From assembly GCA_910589655.1 (NCBI GenBank), contig CAJUTJ010000029.1, positions 27,061 through 91,060 on the forward strand: DNA of 64,000 nucleotides, given 5' to 3'. The translations under genes were made by a program, and so were the position numbers. Source of the stretch: an uncultured Acetatifactor sp. Lineage in GTDB: Bacteria > Bacillota > Clostridia > Lachnospirales > Lachnospiraceae. Under the pieces are notes generated by a model that was given only the letters and a program-made list of their open reading frames with translations, made no database searches and was not told the DNA's origin. Below, in pieces: positions 42,680 through 51,723 of the stretch. Every line of letters starts with the position of its first letter. The stretch's first letter is position 1.

Positions 42680-43831
42680 ATGAAAATACTTTTTTACGAT
42701 ATGGGCAGTTATACTTATCAGGATTTCATCTATTATTTGGAACGGGCCGGCCACGGCTGCCGGACTGTCTATTACCATTTTGCGGATAAATTTGAAGACG
42801 ACTTTTTTCTGTACCGTTTTTCCAAATATTTAACGGAAACTTCTTATGACGCGGTGGTCAGTGTAAACTTCTTTCCTTTAGTGGCACAGTTGTGCCATAA
42901 GTATCACATAAAGTACCTTTCCTGGTGCTATGACAGCCCCCTTGAAGACCGGCTGAAAGAATATTTCTCTTATGAAACCAATTACATTTTCTTATTTGAC
43001 CGCGTGGAAGCGGCTCAATATCAGGCTCAGGGATATTCCCATGTATTCCATCTGCCTCTGGCGGTGAATACCGAAAGGCTGGATGCCCTGACCCTTTCTC
43101 CTTCCCAGTCGGCGGCATGGCAGGCGGATATTTCTTTTGTGGGGCAATTATACGATTCTCCTCTGGATGTTTTGCTTTATTCCGCCGATGATTATGTCAA
43201 AGGCTACATAGAGGGCCTGCTTCAGGCACAGTTCAGAATCTACGGATACTATTTTCTGGAAAATATGATTACCGATGATCTTTTAGACCGTCTAAACCAG
43301 TCCTTCCGGCAGCTGGGGCAGGCTTCCGTCTCCCTAAACCGCAGAGGGTTATCCTTTGCCATCGCCTCCCAGATTACCCATCTGGAGAGAACCTTCCTGC
43401 TGGAGCAGATGGGGGAGCTTTACCATACCTGCTTTTACTCCACCAAGCCCTATCCCTTTACCTCTGCGGTAAAGTACTGCGGCCCCGTAAAATACCATAC
43501 GGAGATGCCGGGAGTCTTCCGCTGCAGCAGACTGAACCTCTGTCCCACCTTAAAGAGCATACAGTCCGGCATTCCGCTGCGCTCTCTGGACATCATGGGA
43601 GCCGGGGGAGTTCTGTTTTCCAACTTCCAGCCGGAGCTGGCGGAATATTTTGAGAGCGGGAAGGATCTCATTTTATACGAAAGCATGGAAGACGCCTTTG
43701 CCAAGGCGGATTTTTATCTGAAACACGAGGAACTCCGCAAGGAAATTGCCCGCAGCGGATATGAGCGGATCCGGCAGGACTTTTCCTATCCCGACAGGAT
43801 TCGGCAGATGTTCGAAACGGCTGGGCTGTGA
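42680..43831 (+). CDS. CgeB-like glycosyltransferase (DUF3880 plus GT1-type C-terminus)
   Basis: 383 residues. The N-terminal half has SYDAVVSVNFFPLVAQLCHK and WCYDSPLE; the C-terminal half has NLCPTLKSIQSGIPLRSLDI followed by GGVLFSNFQPELAEYF, the nucleotide-sugar-binding part of the CgeB family. The motif WxYDxPL and the SGIPLRxxDIM block recur in three other proteins of this window. CgeB relatives are GT-B transferases acting on spore coat or flagellin glycans. The sugar is unknown. It is preceded by a two-hairpin leader. Confidence 0.88.
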   Translation: MKILFYDMGSYTYQDFIYYLERAGHGCRTVYYHFADKFEDDFFLYRFSKYLTETSYDAVVSVNFFPLVAQLCHKYHIKYLSWCYDSPLEDRLKEYFSYETNYIFLFDRVEAAQYQAQGYSHVFHLPLAVNTERLDALTLSPSQSAAWQADISFVGQLYDSPLDVLLYSADDYVKGYIEGLLQAQFRIYGYYFLENMITDDLLDRLNQSFRQLGQASVSLNRRGLSFAIASQITHLERTFLLEQMGELYHTCFYSTKPYPFTSAVKYCGPVKYHTEMPGVFRCSRLNLCPTLKSIQSGIPLRSLDIMGAGGVLFSNFQPELAEYFESGKDLILYESMEDAFAKADFYLKHEELRKEIARSGYERIRQDFSYPDRIRQMFETAGL

Positions 43832-43936
43832 CGAATACATTTATCAGAATCAAAAGGGAAAAAACATATGCTGCCGTTTGGCTTCTCCTACAATTCTGAC
43901 AGCGGACAGTAATAGTCTGAAACGATAAACATTCAT

Positions 43937-43967
43937 ACAATAAAATCCCCTTTCCGGATTCTATTGT
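43937..43967. other. Hairpin ACAATAAAATCC/GGATTCTATTGT
   Basis: A 12-bp stem with one mismatch and a 7-base loop between the CgeB-like gene and the next. There is no clear U-run, so terminator function is uncertain; it may also be a leader structure of the following gene. Confidence 0.45.
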
Positions 43968-44004
43968 AAATTAGATTACTTGTATGTATAAAGAGGGGGT
44001 TTCC

Positions 44005-44685
44005 ATGAATCTGGAAGAACAATATCAGGAAATATCAAAAATAAAACAAGAAATCAATCTCCGGCTGAGCAGAGGGACTGCCGCCTCCGACATCAGGGAA
44101 TTGGCAATCTTTCTGGCACAAGACCGGAATTATCAGAAAATAAACACTTCGGAGAACCAACTGATTAAGCTGTCCCATTTCCTGACCATATGGCAGGAAG
44201 AAAAACAAAAGCTTCCCGCTCTGGGGATATCGGAGGATATCTTTTATCAGGTTCATAACCTTGACGAACTGGAGCAAAAGCACAGGAGAATCGAATATTA
44301 CGGTCTGCGGATCGAAAACAATGTCCCTGAACCGTATTGCCGGGAACTGATGGATCTGCTCATGGAGCAGAAAGTCAGCGGTCTGGCTCTGGGCATTATT
44401 ATCCGAAACAGAACGGAGCGGGGCGGGCACAATCTTCTCTCCGTCGCCCGGGAGCTGAAACAAAGGCTTGATCTGCCCAATGCCGTGCTGCTGCTCCAGT
44501 ATACCCGTGAAAAGTATCCCCAGATAGAGGAGGAGTTATTGCTGGAGGAGGCTGATTGCTGGCTTCAGGGACAACAGTTTGAAAAAGCATATGAGCTTTT
44601 GTCCGATCTCAAGAATCCGTCTCCGGAAATACAGGAACTGATACACGATTTACGGCATGTGTGTAAAGGAATGAAGTTTCTCTAA
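44005..44685 (+). CDS. Unknown helical protein
   Basis: 226 residues from ATG at 44005 (GAGGGGG eight bases before); an upstream in-frame ATG at 43984 lacks a site. It is predicted all-helical, with an N-terminal coiled region (EEQYQEISKIKQEINLRL) and a possible TPR-like C-terminus (QQFEKAYELLSDL). It has no membrane segment and no known motif. It lies between CgeB-like genes, so a scaffold or adaptor for the glycosyltransferases is possible. Confidence 0.7.
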   Translation: MNLEEQYQEISKIKQEINLRLSRGTAASDIRELAIFLAQDRNYQKINTSENQLIKLSHFLTIWQEEKQKLPALGISEDIFYQVHNLDELEQKHRRIEYYGLRIENNVPEPYCRELMDLLMEQKVSGLALGIIIRNRTERGGHNLLSVARELKQRLDLPNAVLLLQYTREKYPQIEEELLLEEADCWLQGQQFEKAYELLSDLKNPSPEIQELIHDLRHVCKGMKFL

Positions 44686-44691
44686 GGTTGG

Positions 44692-44763
44692 AAGTAAACA
44701 TCCAAATATTAATTGGTATGTGCGCAAGAGGGGTATAAGGTTGAATAAAAATGCGTATTCAAC
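44692..44763 (+). repeat. Two leader cassettes in tandem before the GT fusion gene
   Basis: A degenerate unit (TTGGAAGTAAACATCCAA ... GTGCGCAAGAGGGGTATAA, 44692-44737) is followed by GTTGAATA/TATTCAAC (44740-44763) and TATTGATTTGAGTGCGCGCC. Then come new stems (GCGAAATCTGATATTTCGC and AGCG/CGCT) and GGAGG at the start codon. Confidence 0.85.
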
Positions 44764-44870
44764 TATTGATTTGAGTGCGCGCCGAAGCGTCACAAATTCC
44801 ATGATGGCAGAGCGAAATCTGATATTTCGCTCGCCTCCTCAGCGTAAAACGCTTCGGGATGGAGGAAAAA

Positions 44871-46724
44871 ATGAACGACAAAAAATTTTGTTTTATCTTA
44901 TGTACCAATGACAAATTGCAGCTTGAAGAATGCACTCTTTACCTCAGCCTGCTGCATATTCCCGAGGGATATGAGACGGATATGATCACCGTCACGGACG
45001 CCGTTTCCATGGCGTCAGGATACAATGAGGCCATGAGAGCCTCGGATGCCAAATATAAGATTTATCTGCATCAGGACAGCTTCATTGCAGAGCACCTTTT
45101 TCTGGATAAAATTCTGGAACTGTTTCAAAAGAACCCGGATATCGGCATGATCGGGACTCTGGGCACGAAATCTTTGTCCAAAGACGGTGTTATGTGGCAT
45201 GAGGAAAGATGCGGCAATGTCTATCTTCTGGAACAGCATGGGGGAGAAAGCATCAAATTATTGGATCACGGTTTTCAGGAAGTGGAAGCCATAGACGGTG
45301 TACTGATGGCCACTCAATATGACCTGCCTTGGCGGGAGGATCTGTTCCATGGCTGGCATTTCTATGATGTATCCCAGTGCATGGAATTCCGCAGAGCAGG
45401 TTACAAGGTGGTCGTCCCCGGTCAGGAAAAGAATTGGGTGATCCACAGCTGCGGCGTCTGCTCTCTGCAGCATTATGAAGAAAACCGCAGAATTCTGCTT
45501 CAGGCATATCCGGAAATTGCGGCGGGGAAGGAGAACAGAAAGAGAATCCTTTTTGTACGCAGCAAGCAGATTCGGCTCACAGGCATTATGTATACGCTGG
45601 CCAGACTGGGCCACAATGTGAGAGTGGCTTCTTATATTGTGGATGTAGAGGCATGGGGAAAAGAACTGGATACCATGGTGGAGCTGTTGGAAGAGCTGCT
45701 GGAGGAAGGCTATTACGACTTGGTAGTGTCCTATGCCTTTATTCCCGCCGTGTCCTGCGCCTGTGAAAACAGCAAGGTTCCTTACTATGCATGGATCTAT
45801 GACTGTCCTCTGATGTCCCTCTACGGCAAAGAAGCGAGAAATGAAATGAACCATTTCAGTGTATTTGACCGGAAGCAATACAAGCTGCTCAGCGAAGCGG
45901 GGCTGAAACACGTCCATTATCTTCCTTTGGCCGCCGAGACGGACGATTTCGGCACCGTGTCCATCGAGAAAGAGGATGAGAGAAAATACGGCTGCGATGT
46001 CAGCTTTGTAGGACGCTTATATAACAACCAAGGCTATGAGGATATGTTCGGTGAAGGAGACAATGATTACCGGAGGGAAGCAGAGGAAATCATCGGATCT
46101 CTGGACTGTGTTTGGGACGGGAAAACCACTATTTACAACCATGCCTCCGAAGGGCTGATCCACTGTATGGCTTCCAAGCTTCCGGAAGAAGTCTGGAACT
46201 ATTACAGTATCGATAAACGCTACTTCTGTGAAAGCTTCCGGCTGGCGCGGAAATGTAACGAAACGGAGCGAATCCGGATATTGACGCATTTGCAGAAACG
46301 TTTCTCCGTAGTGCTCTACTCCGACGAATCCGCCGGAAAGGTGTTAAAGGAAGCGGAGATACGGCCGTGGCTGGATTACGAAAAGGAAATGCCCAAGGCC
46401 TTCCATCTCAGCAAGATCAATCTTAATATCACCTCCCGGAGTATCGAAAGCGGAATTCCCCAAAGAGTATGGGATATCCTGTCGGTGGGAGGCTTCTGCC
46501 TGACCAATTACCAGCCGGAGCTGGAGGAATATTTTGAAATCGGAAAAGATTTGGAAGTATGGCACTCTTTACAGGAGCTGGAAGAAAAAATACAATACTA
46601 TTTGACCTATGAGGAACAGCGGATACAGATCGCTGTTCACGGATACCGGAAGGTGCGGAAAATGCACTCCTTGAAAACAAGACTGGCGGAGGCTTTGCAA
46701 TTGGTTCTGGGAGAATCCGAATAA
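44871..46724 (+). CDS. GT2-like domain fused to a CgeB-like glycosyltransferase
   Basis: About 617 residues from ATG at 44871 (GGAGGAAAAA). Residues 1-215 match the stand-alone protein at 51724-52443 (KFCFILCTNDKLQLEE, DAKYKIYLHQDSFI, DIGMIGTLGT), a GT-A type family with an HQD motif. From about 220 a CgeB-like half follows (RILFVRSKQIRLTGIMYTLA, WIYDCPLMSLYGKEARNEM, NLNITSRSIESGIPQRVWDI). The protein probably adds two successive sugars. Confidence 0.86.
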   Translation: MNDKKFCFILCTNDKLQLEECTLYLSLLHIPEGYETDMITVTDAVSMASGYNEAMRASDAKYKIYLHQDSFIAEHLFLDKILELFQKNPDIGMIGTLGTKSLSKDGVMWHEERCGNVYLLEQHGGESIKLLDHGFQEVEAIDGVLMATQYDLPWREDLFHGWHFYDVSQCMEFRRAGYKVVVPGQEKNWVIHSCGVCSLQHYEENRRILLQAYPEIAAGKENRKRILFVRSKQIRLTGIMYTLARLGHNVRVASYIVDVEAWGKELDTMVELLEELLEEGYYDLVVSYAFIPAVSCACENSKVPYYAWIYDCPLMSLYGKEARNEMNHFSVFDRKQYKLLSEAGLKHVHYLPLAAETDDFGTVSIEKEDERKYGCDVSFVGRLYNNQGYEDMFGEGDNDYRREAEEIIGSLDCVWDGKTTIYNHASEGLIHCMASKLPEEVWNYYSIDKRYFCESFRLARKCNETERIRILTHLQKRFSVVLYSDESAGKVLKEAEIRPWLDYEKEMPKAFHLSKINLNITSRSIESGIPQRVWDILSVGGFCLTNYQPELEEYFEIGKDLEVWHSLQELEEKIQYYLTYEEQRIQIAVHGYRKVRKMHSLKTRLAEALQLVLGESE

Positions 46725-46833
46725 ACTCCCATGGGACGCAGCGGCGCCAACATTCCGCCGACGGCACTATCATGCGGCGCGGCGGAAGGGAGACGGAAAG
46801 GAAGACACATAGCGAAAGGAAGACACATAGCAT

Positions 46834-48171
46834 ATGAACGGTTTGACCATAATGATGGTACTTCACAACGAAGCAGAATACGCAAAATTATCCTTACAGA
46901 GCATCCGCCGGTATGCGGATGTAGATAATCTGTCCGTAGTGCTGGTGGACAATCATTCCGAGGACGGGCTGAGTGAATGGGCAAGAGCACAGGAAGACAT
47001 CACTTACGTTTACATGGATGAAGGAATGCTTCCCTTCGGACAGGCAGTAAATCAAGTATGCCAAGCTCTTTCCCCGGAAGATGATCTCCTGCTCATGGAT
47101 GCACATTACAGGCTTACTCCCCACGCTTTGTCACGCCTGCAGGACACCCTTTACCAAGATGATAAAATCGGCGCCGTAGGCGGAAAATCAAACAGCTTTC
47201 TGTTTTATCAAAAGGAGGAGGAAACGGACAGTTATGAAGCCGCTGTGGATCAGGCCGGCAAGGAATGTGCCGTAACGGGAAAGCAAGTCTTATCGCTGCA
47301 TTACGGTGCCGTACTGTTTCGTTCCTCCGCCCTCTCGGCTCTGGGAAACTTGGAGGAAGCCCTGCCCAGTCAGGAATATGTGCTGGCGGACACCTGTTTC
47401 CGGTTGATTATAAATCATTGGAAACTATATTTCTGTCCGGAAGCTATCTTCTGGGATATGCGGGGCAGCGGCCCCTATCACGCAAAAAATCAATCCGAAT
47501 TTGAGCTATTGAAACAGAAATGGGGAATGCACTATTTTCAGACAATGTATAACGAAAATATACTCCAAATGATCACGGCAGATAAGAATGCCCCCGTTTC
47601 CGTATTGGAAATCGGATGCGACTGCGGCGCTACCTTGCTGGAAATACATAACAGATACCCCAACGCCGTTGTATGCGGATGTGAAATAAACAAACACTCT
47701 GCCAACATCGCCTCACATATCGCCGATGTTCAGATATGTAATATAGAGGAACAAGCTCTTACTTTCACTCCCCATACGTTCGATTATATTATTTTCGGGG
47801 ATGTGCTGGAACATCTCCATGACCCTCTGAAGACCATACGATATTGCAGGAAATTTCTAAAGGCGGGCGGCTGTATCGTTGCCAGCATTCCGAATCTCAT
47901 GCATATATCCGTCATGGAAAAACTGCTCCAAGGAGATTTTACTTATACGGAAACGGGCCTGCTGGATAAAACACATATCCATCTCTTTACATACAACGAA
48001 ATCCTAACTATGTTCCAAGAGGGCGGGTACAAAATCAGCCAAATAAAAGCGCTTACCACCACCCTCTCCGCTTCACAGGAGGCGCTGCTCCACCGATTGC
48101 TTGCACTGCAGTGCGGCGCCTCGGAGTTTATGTATCAGGCATTCTGGTATATCGTCCGGGCTCAATGCTGA
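46834..48171 (+). CDS. GT2 glycosyltransferase fused to a class I methyltransferase
   Basis: 445 residues. The GT2 half (1-225) has IMMVLHNEAEYAKLSLQSIR, VVLVDNHSEDGLSEW and DLLLMDAHYRL. The methyltransferase half (about 255-400) has VLEIGCDCGATLLEIHNRYP and FDYIIFGDVLEHLHDPLKTI with a SIPNLMHISVMEKLLQGDFT tail. It is the intact counterpart of the broken gene at 52448-53651. It probably transfers a sugar and methylates it. Two copies of GGAAGACACATAGC precede the start. The 3' end overlaps the convergent gene by 44 bp. Confidence 0.88.
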   Translation: MNGLTIMMVLHNEAEYAKLSLQSIRRYADVDNLSVVLVDNHSEDGLSEWARAQEDITYVYMDEGMLPFGQAVNQVCQALSPEDDLLLMDAHYRLTPHALSRLQDTLYQDDKIGAVGGKSNSFLFYQKEEETDSYEAAVDQAGKECAVTGKQVLSLHYGAVLFRSSALSALGNLEEALPSQEYVLADTCFRLIINHWKLYFCPEAIFWDMRGSGPYHAKNQSEFELLKQKWGMHYFQTMYNENILQMITADKNAPVSVLEIGCDCGATLLEIHNRYPNAVVCGCEINKHSANIASHIADVQICNIEEQALTFTPHTFDYIIFGDVLEHLHDPLKTIRYCRKFLKAGGCIVASIPNLMHISVMEKLLQGDFTYTETGLLDKTHIHLFTYNEILTMFQEGGYKISQIKALTTTLSASQEALLHRLLALQCGASEFMYQAFWYIVRAQC

Positions 48172-48679
48172 ATTCAAAGCCTTCACGCAGCACCTCCCGA
48201 AATGCGGCGTACAATGCCTCCGCATTTGCGTCCGCTGTTCTTTCATCGGTTCCCGCCTGCCAATCCGGCAATTTCTCCAGATACGGCAGGTTGGGGTATT
48301 GTTCTTTCAGACGTTCGTAATACGCATTCCCTGCACAGTAAAAGAACATGGCAATGCTTAACTGTTTCTTCAAATACTCTTCATTGGACAGATTTTCATG
48401 AAGCAGCAGATGCAGCTGCCTGCAGTCCAACAGATTATAGGAAATGCCGTCCGTGAGGGTGCACCGGTCAAATCCCGGAAGATTTACCGTAATCAACAGT
48501 CTGGGCTGCATTGCCTTTATTTCACCGATCAGATCCCCTTGCTGCCGAGGCACATAGAAGAGACAGGCCGTCTCCACACCGCCCTCCTGCTCCAAACGTC
48601 GGATAAACCGCCCAAATCCGCTTATATTTTCCGGCTTTTCACTAGATACGATCACAATTTTCATCTTCTTTTGTTCCAT
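48128..48679 (-). CDS. Unknown protein, possibly glycosyltransferase-related
   Basis: 183 residues. It starts like a GT-B Rossmann strand (MKIVIVSSEKPENISGFGRF), then has RLLITVNLPGFDRCTLTDGI and LLDCRQLHLLLHENLSNEEY, which recall the first domain of CgeB-like proteins, but there is no C-terminal donor-binding half. It could be a single-domain relative or a decayed enzyme. It lies 30 bp after the GT2 fusion at 48709-50454 with a GGGAG box, and tail-to-tail overlaps the plus-strand GT2-methyltransferase gene. Confidence 0.65.
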   Translation of the reverse strand: MEQKKMKIVIVSSEKPENISGFGRFIRRLEQEGGVETACLFYVPRQQGDLIGEIKAMQPRLLITVNLPGFDRCTLTDGISYNLLDCRQLHLLLHENLSNEEYLKKQLSIAMFFYCAGNAYYERLKEQYPNLPYLEKLPDWQAGTDERTADANAEALYAAFREVLREGFEFSIEPGRYTRMPDT

Positions 48680-48708
48680 GACATTTCTCCCTTGGCTCTC
48701 TTTTTCTA

Positions 48709-50454
48709 TTACATTTCCGTCAGCGGTTTTTCTTTTGTGAATATGTAAAGAGCCGACTGCCTGTCAAAACCATATCTCCGATAAAACGCTTCCCCAAACC
48801 AGTTTTCTCCTGCAATGGTTCCATAGAAGAGTCCTTCCAGCCAACTTATAGGCAGAACGGCCACGCCAATGCCGGACGGTTTCATGATTCTGTACAATTG
48901 TTCTGCAGTTTCCCGTACAAGGCTTATATTTTCCCATGACAGCGGACAGACAATAATATCGCAGGTTTCGTCCCCCATGCTTTTCAGGACATCCTGCGCC
49001 TCCCGCCGGGAAGAAAGCTTTTCAAACAAAATATCCTTCCGCCCCAACGCATAACTCTCCTGAAACGCAGAAGGCATCCAATGAAGCATATGCAGCTTTT
49101 CTTCTCCTTCCGGCTGTAACTCCTGTAAGAAGGCGACGATAAGGCGTTCTCTTTCTTCCGCTTTGCAAAAAGGACAAACCTTCTCCCCGCTCCGAAATAC
49201 CTTTTCCCCGCACACGCTGCATTCATAGGCCTGCCCCACCAGAAAAGCTTCTGCCGCCTCGATTGCCTTCACAATCTCCGTAAACAGAAACAGCCTCTCC
49301 GTTTTCGTCTCCGGATCCTCCACCGCCGCCGTCCGTTCGCATATGTTTTGCAGTTCTTCCGGCCCTTGGAACAGTTCCGAAAGCTTTGCCAGATTATCCT
49401 TTACTTGATGCAGCTTTTGCTCTATATTTTCCTTTCCGACAGGTTTGTCTCCGTAAACGTCCAAATACATTTTTACAATCTGCTGTTTTGTATCCGCCAG
49501 CTCCTGTTCCGCCATCCTTTTAGACAGGTTTATCTTTGTGGTGCTCTGTTCCGTTTTCTCCAGCAGCTCCGCCGCATAGCTCTTCTCCTGCTCTGTGACG
49601 AACAGATCCGCCAGTCCGGAAAGCTCTCTTATGAAAATATCATGACAGTTTAATTCTTCCGCTTCACTCTGCAATATAGACAGCTTTTTCCACAGAAGAT
49701 CATACTCTCTCAGTGGTGTAATCATTTCCCGCACAATGTATGCTTGTGTGTAAAACCTATCCCCATACCGCATGTTCACACTATCGGCAGAATCATATGC
49801 CTTTACCAGCGGCTCCCCCACAAAGCCGATTTCGTGGCTTTGAGAAAATCGCAGCGTGAATTCATAATCTTCAAAGGTGTTCAGATCCTCATTAAAACCG
49901 CCTGCATTTATAAAGTCCTGTCTTCCTGCCACAATTGTCTGCGTGCTGATTAAAGGCAGCAGCAAAAGCGTCTTAAATATTAGTCCCTGCTTATAGTCAA
50001 ACGAAATATTTCTGGAAGGCACCACTCCCCTCTCTCTATCGCAATGATACCTTGTAATCTCACAATACACCATCCCGAAATCATTTTCCGGATCCAGAAG
50101 CAGCCGCATTTGCTTTTCCAATTTCTCGGGCAGCCACCGATCATCGCTGTCCTGAAAAGCTACATACTCTCCCTCTGCCAGACTTACCCCTAAATTCCTC
50201 GCGGCAGAAGGCCCCTCATTCTCGATGTTCTTTATATATCTCACTCTGCTGTCCGTGAATCCCCTGACGTATTCCTCCGTTCCGTCATCGCTCCCGTCAT
50301 CCACTATGATTACTTCCAAGCTGCCGTATGTCTGATTCAGGACACTTTCCACGGAAGCGGGAAGCGTGTTTATTCTATTATATGTAGGTATGATTACACT
50401 GACCACAGGCTCTCTATTCTGCTCCACTCCTAATGCACCTCTCCTTATAGTCAA
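48709..50454 (-). CDS. GT2 glycosyltransferase fused to a degenerate Zn-ribbon methyltransferase domain
   Basis: 581 residues. The GT2 domain (about 15-240) is complete: VSVIIPTYNRINTLPASVES, VIIVDDGSDDG and FQDSDDRWLPEKL. A coiled-coil linker (about 265-390) leads to CSVC..CPFCKAEERERL and a methyltransferase-like fold ending in GENWFGEAFYRRYGFDRQSA. Where paralogues read DIVICSHVLEHV this one has DIIVCPLSWENI, and the SAM loop is also altered, so methylation is doubtful. The start is a weak TTG at 50454; no clear alternative is seen. Confidence 0.82.
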   Translation of the reverse strand: MTIRRGALGVEQNREPVVSVIIPTYNRINTLPASVESVLNQTYGSLEVIIVDDGSDDGTEEYVRGFTDSRVRYIKNIENEGPSAARNLGVSLAEGEYVAFQDSDDRWLPEKLEKQMRLLLDPENDFGMVYCEITRYHCDRERGVVPSRNISFDYKQGLIFKTLLLLPLISTQTIVAGRQDFINAGGFNEDLNTFEDYEFTLRFSQSHEIGFVGEPLVKAYDSADSVNMRYGDRFYTQAYIVREMITPLREYDLLWKKLSILQSEAEELNCHDIFIRELSGLADLFVTEQEKSYAAELLEKTEQSTTKINLSKRMAEQELADTKQQIVKMYLDVYGDKPVGKENIEQKLHQVKDNLAKLSELFQGPEELQNICERTAAVEDPETKTERLFLFTEIVKAIEAAEAFLVGQAYECSVCGEKVFRSGEKVCPFCKAEERERLIVAFLQELQPEGEEKLHMLHWMPSAFQESYALGRKDILFEKLSSRREAQDVLKSMGDETCDIIVCPLSWENISLVRETAEQLYRIMKPSGIGVAVLPISWLEGLFYGTIAGENWFGEAFYRRYGFDRQSALYIFTKEKPLTEM

Positions 50455-50513
50455 TCGGCTCTTTTATTTCATATATGCGAAAATAATTTATTTTCAGCCA
50501 AATCTACTTTAAC

Positions 50514-50542
50514 AGTATAATGATTCTTGATTTAGATTACAA
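50514..50542 (-). promoter_or_regulatory. Promoter of the GT2 fusion unit
   Basis: On the minus strand TTGTAA, a 17-bp spacer and TATACT, about 60 bp before the gene. It runs away from the plus-strand promoter at 50554-50582. Confidence 0.7.
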
Positions 50543-50553
50543 TATATTTCTTA

Positions 50554-50582
50554 TTGCATCCTTCAATAAATTACTATACAAT
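50554..50582 (+). promoter_or_regulatory. Promoter of the small unknown gene unit
   Basis: TTGCAT, a 17-bp spacer and TACAAT, about 35 bp before the start at 50616. Confidence 0.75.
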
Positions 50583-50615
50583 AAAATATATTTACAAATG
50601 TGAAAGGAACATACC

Positions 50616-50978
50616 ATGGAAGCAAATAGAATGGAACAATTGGAAGCGCTGGAAACCCTGTGCCAGTTTAACGACCGCCTTTTGGCAAACCTCCCTACAC
50701 TCAGCAGCGAGTTATCCGAAGGCCGCAAATCCGACACCGATGCCTATCTGAAAAGTATCATTGATGCCATCAACTGGGAAATCTCCGTGATGAATTCCAC
50801 ATCTGCCTTGCTGGCGGAGGGAAATACTCCCATCGACAAGGAAGACTTTAATCAGGCAATTCTCGCTTTGGGAACCGCCCTTTCCTCGGGAAATGATTCC
50901 CAGACCGCATCCGCCCTCCGAAACCTTATTCCCCACTTTAAGACACTCGGTTCCGCAGCAAAGGAAGCCGTTTCCTAA
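50616..50978 (+). CDS. Small helical protein, function unknown
   Basis: 120 residues, soluble, predicted helical (MEQLEALETLCQFNDRLLAN, AINWEISVMNSTSALLAEGN) and without a recognised motif. AAAGGAACATACC precedes the ATG. It is the first gene of a plus-strand unit with another unknown protein and a GT-A type transferase, driven by a good promoter. Its size and composition would suit a chaperone or an adaptor. Confidence 0.65.
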   Translation: MEANRMEQLEALETLCQFNDRLLANLPTLSSELSEGRKSDTDAYLKSIIDAINWEISVMNSTSALLAEGNTPIDKEDFNQAILALGTALSSGNDSQTASALRNLIPHFKTLGSAAKEAVS

Positions 50979-51062
50979 ACTCCCATACAATCAGCTGCAA
51001 AACACCTCGCGGTTTCCGCAGGCGAGGTTCCAGACTTTGACAGGAAAAAAGGAATGCTTGTT

Positions 51063-51614
51063 ATGATGAATACAGAAACAAGGCCGGACGCCTATTTCCG
51101 GCAGATGAAGCTAGACTATGACGCCACTCAAAATTCTTACCGGCATATTCTCACCACAATGGAGAATGCACTGGCCTCGGGAGATTATAATACTCTCTGG
51201 GAGCTGATACCGTATATCGAAGAGGGTGAGGGACAGCTTGCTTTCCAATACATCGGCAAGACACAGCGTCTGCTGCGCATCCTGAATATTCTCAGGCTGG
51301 AAGATCATTACCGGAAGCCGTTATTCTGTCAGGACTGCAGCGGCGCCGATGCACTCTGGGAAAAATATATGCTGACCCTTTTTGCTTTCCGCCGCATCCT
51401 GTTCCGCCTCTCCGAAGAATCGCAGGAGGAGGCCGCGGTCTGGCTTCGGAACCATCCTGTCTCACATTTTGCCGCGTATATTATGGTTCAGGGAGAGCTG
51501 ATTATTCCCGGTCAGGCTTTTTACGAAACACTGGCTCAAATTTATTCTCAGACATGGAGCGATACGGATATGCAGCAATTCCTTGCCATGACGGGCCTGC
51601 CGCAAAGTACGTAA
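51063..51614 (+). CDS. Unknown soluble protein
   Basis: About 183 residues from ATG at 51063; an in-frame ATG at 51054 abuts the AAAGGA box and is too close. It is helical, with a single CxxC-like pair (LFCQDCSGADALW) and a long helix (EKYMLTLFAFRRILFRLSEE). I recognise no family. It precedes the GT-A type transferase by about 110 bp. Confidence 0.65.
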   Translation: MMNTETRPDAYFRQMKLDYDATQNSYRHILTTMENALASGDYNTLWELIPYIEEGEGQLAFQYIGKTQRLLRILNILRLEDHYRKPLFCQDCSGADALWEKYMLTLFAFRRILFRLSEESQEEAAVWLRNHPVSHFAAYIMVQGELIIPGQAFYETLAQIYSQTWSDTDMQQFLAMTGLPQST

Positions 51615-51723
51615 GCTGCAGATGACGGCAGATGAAAATTCAGGTAAGCCGTCTGGCGAAATGTAATCCGGTCAGGACACGATAATAGACCGTACATAAA
51701 TGGACCGCACATAGGAGACTGCC

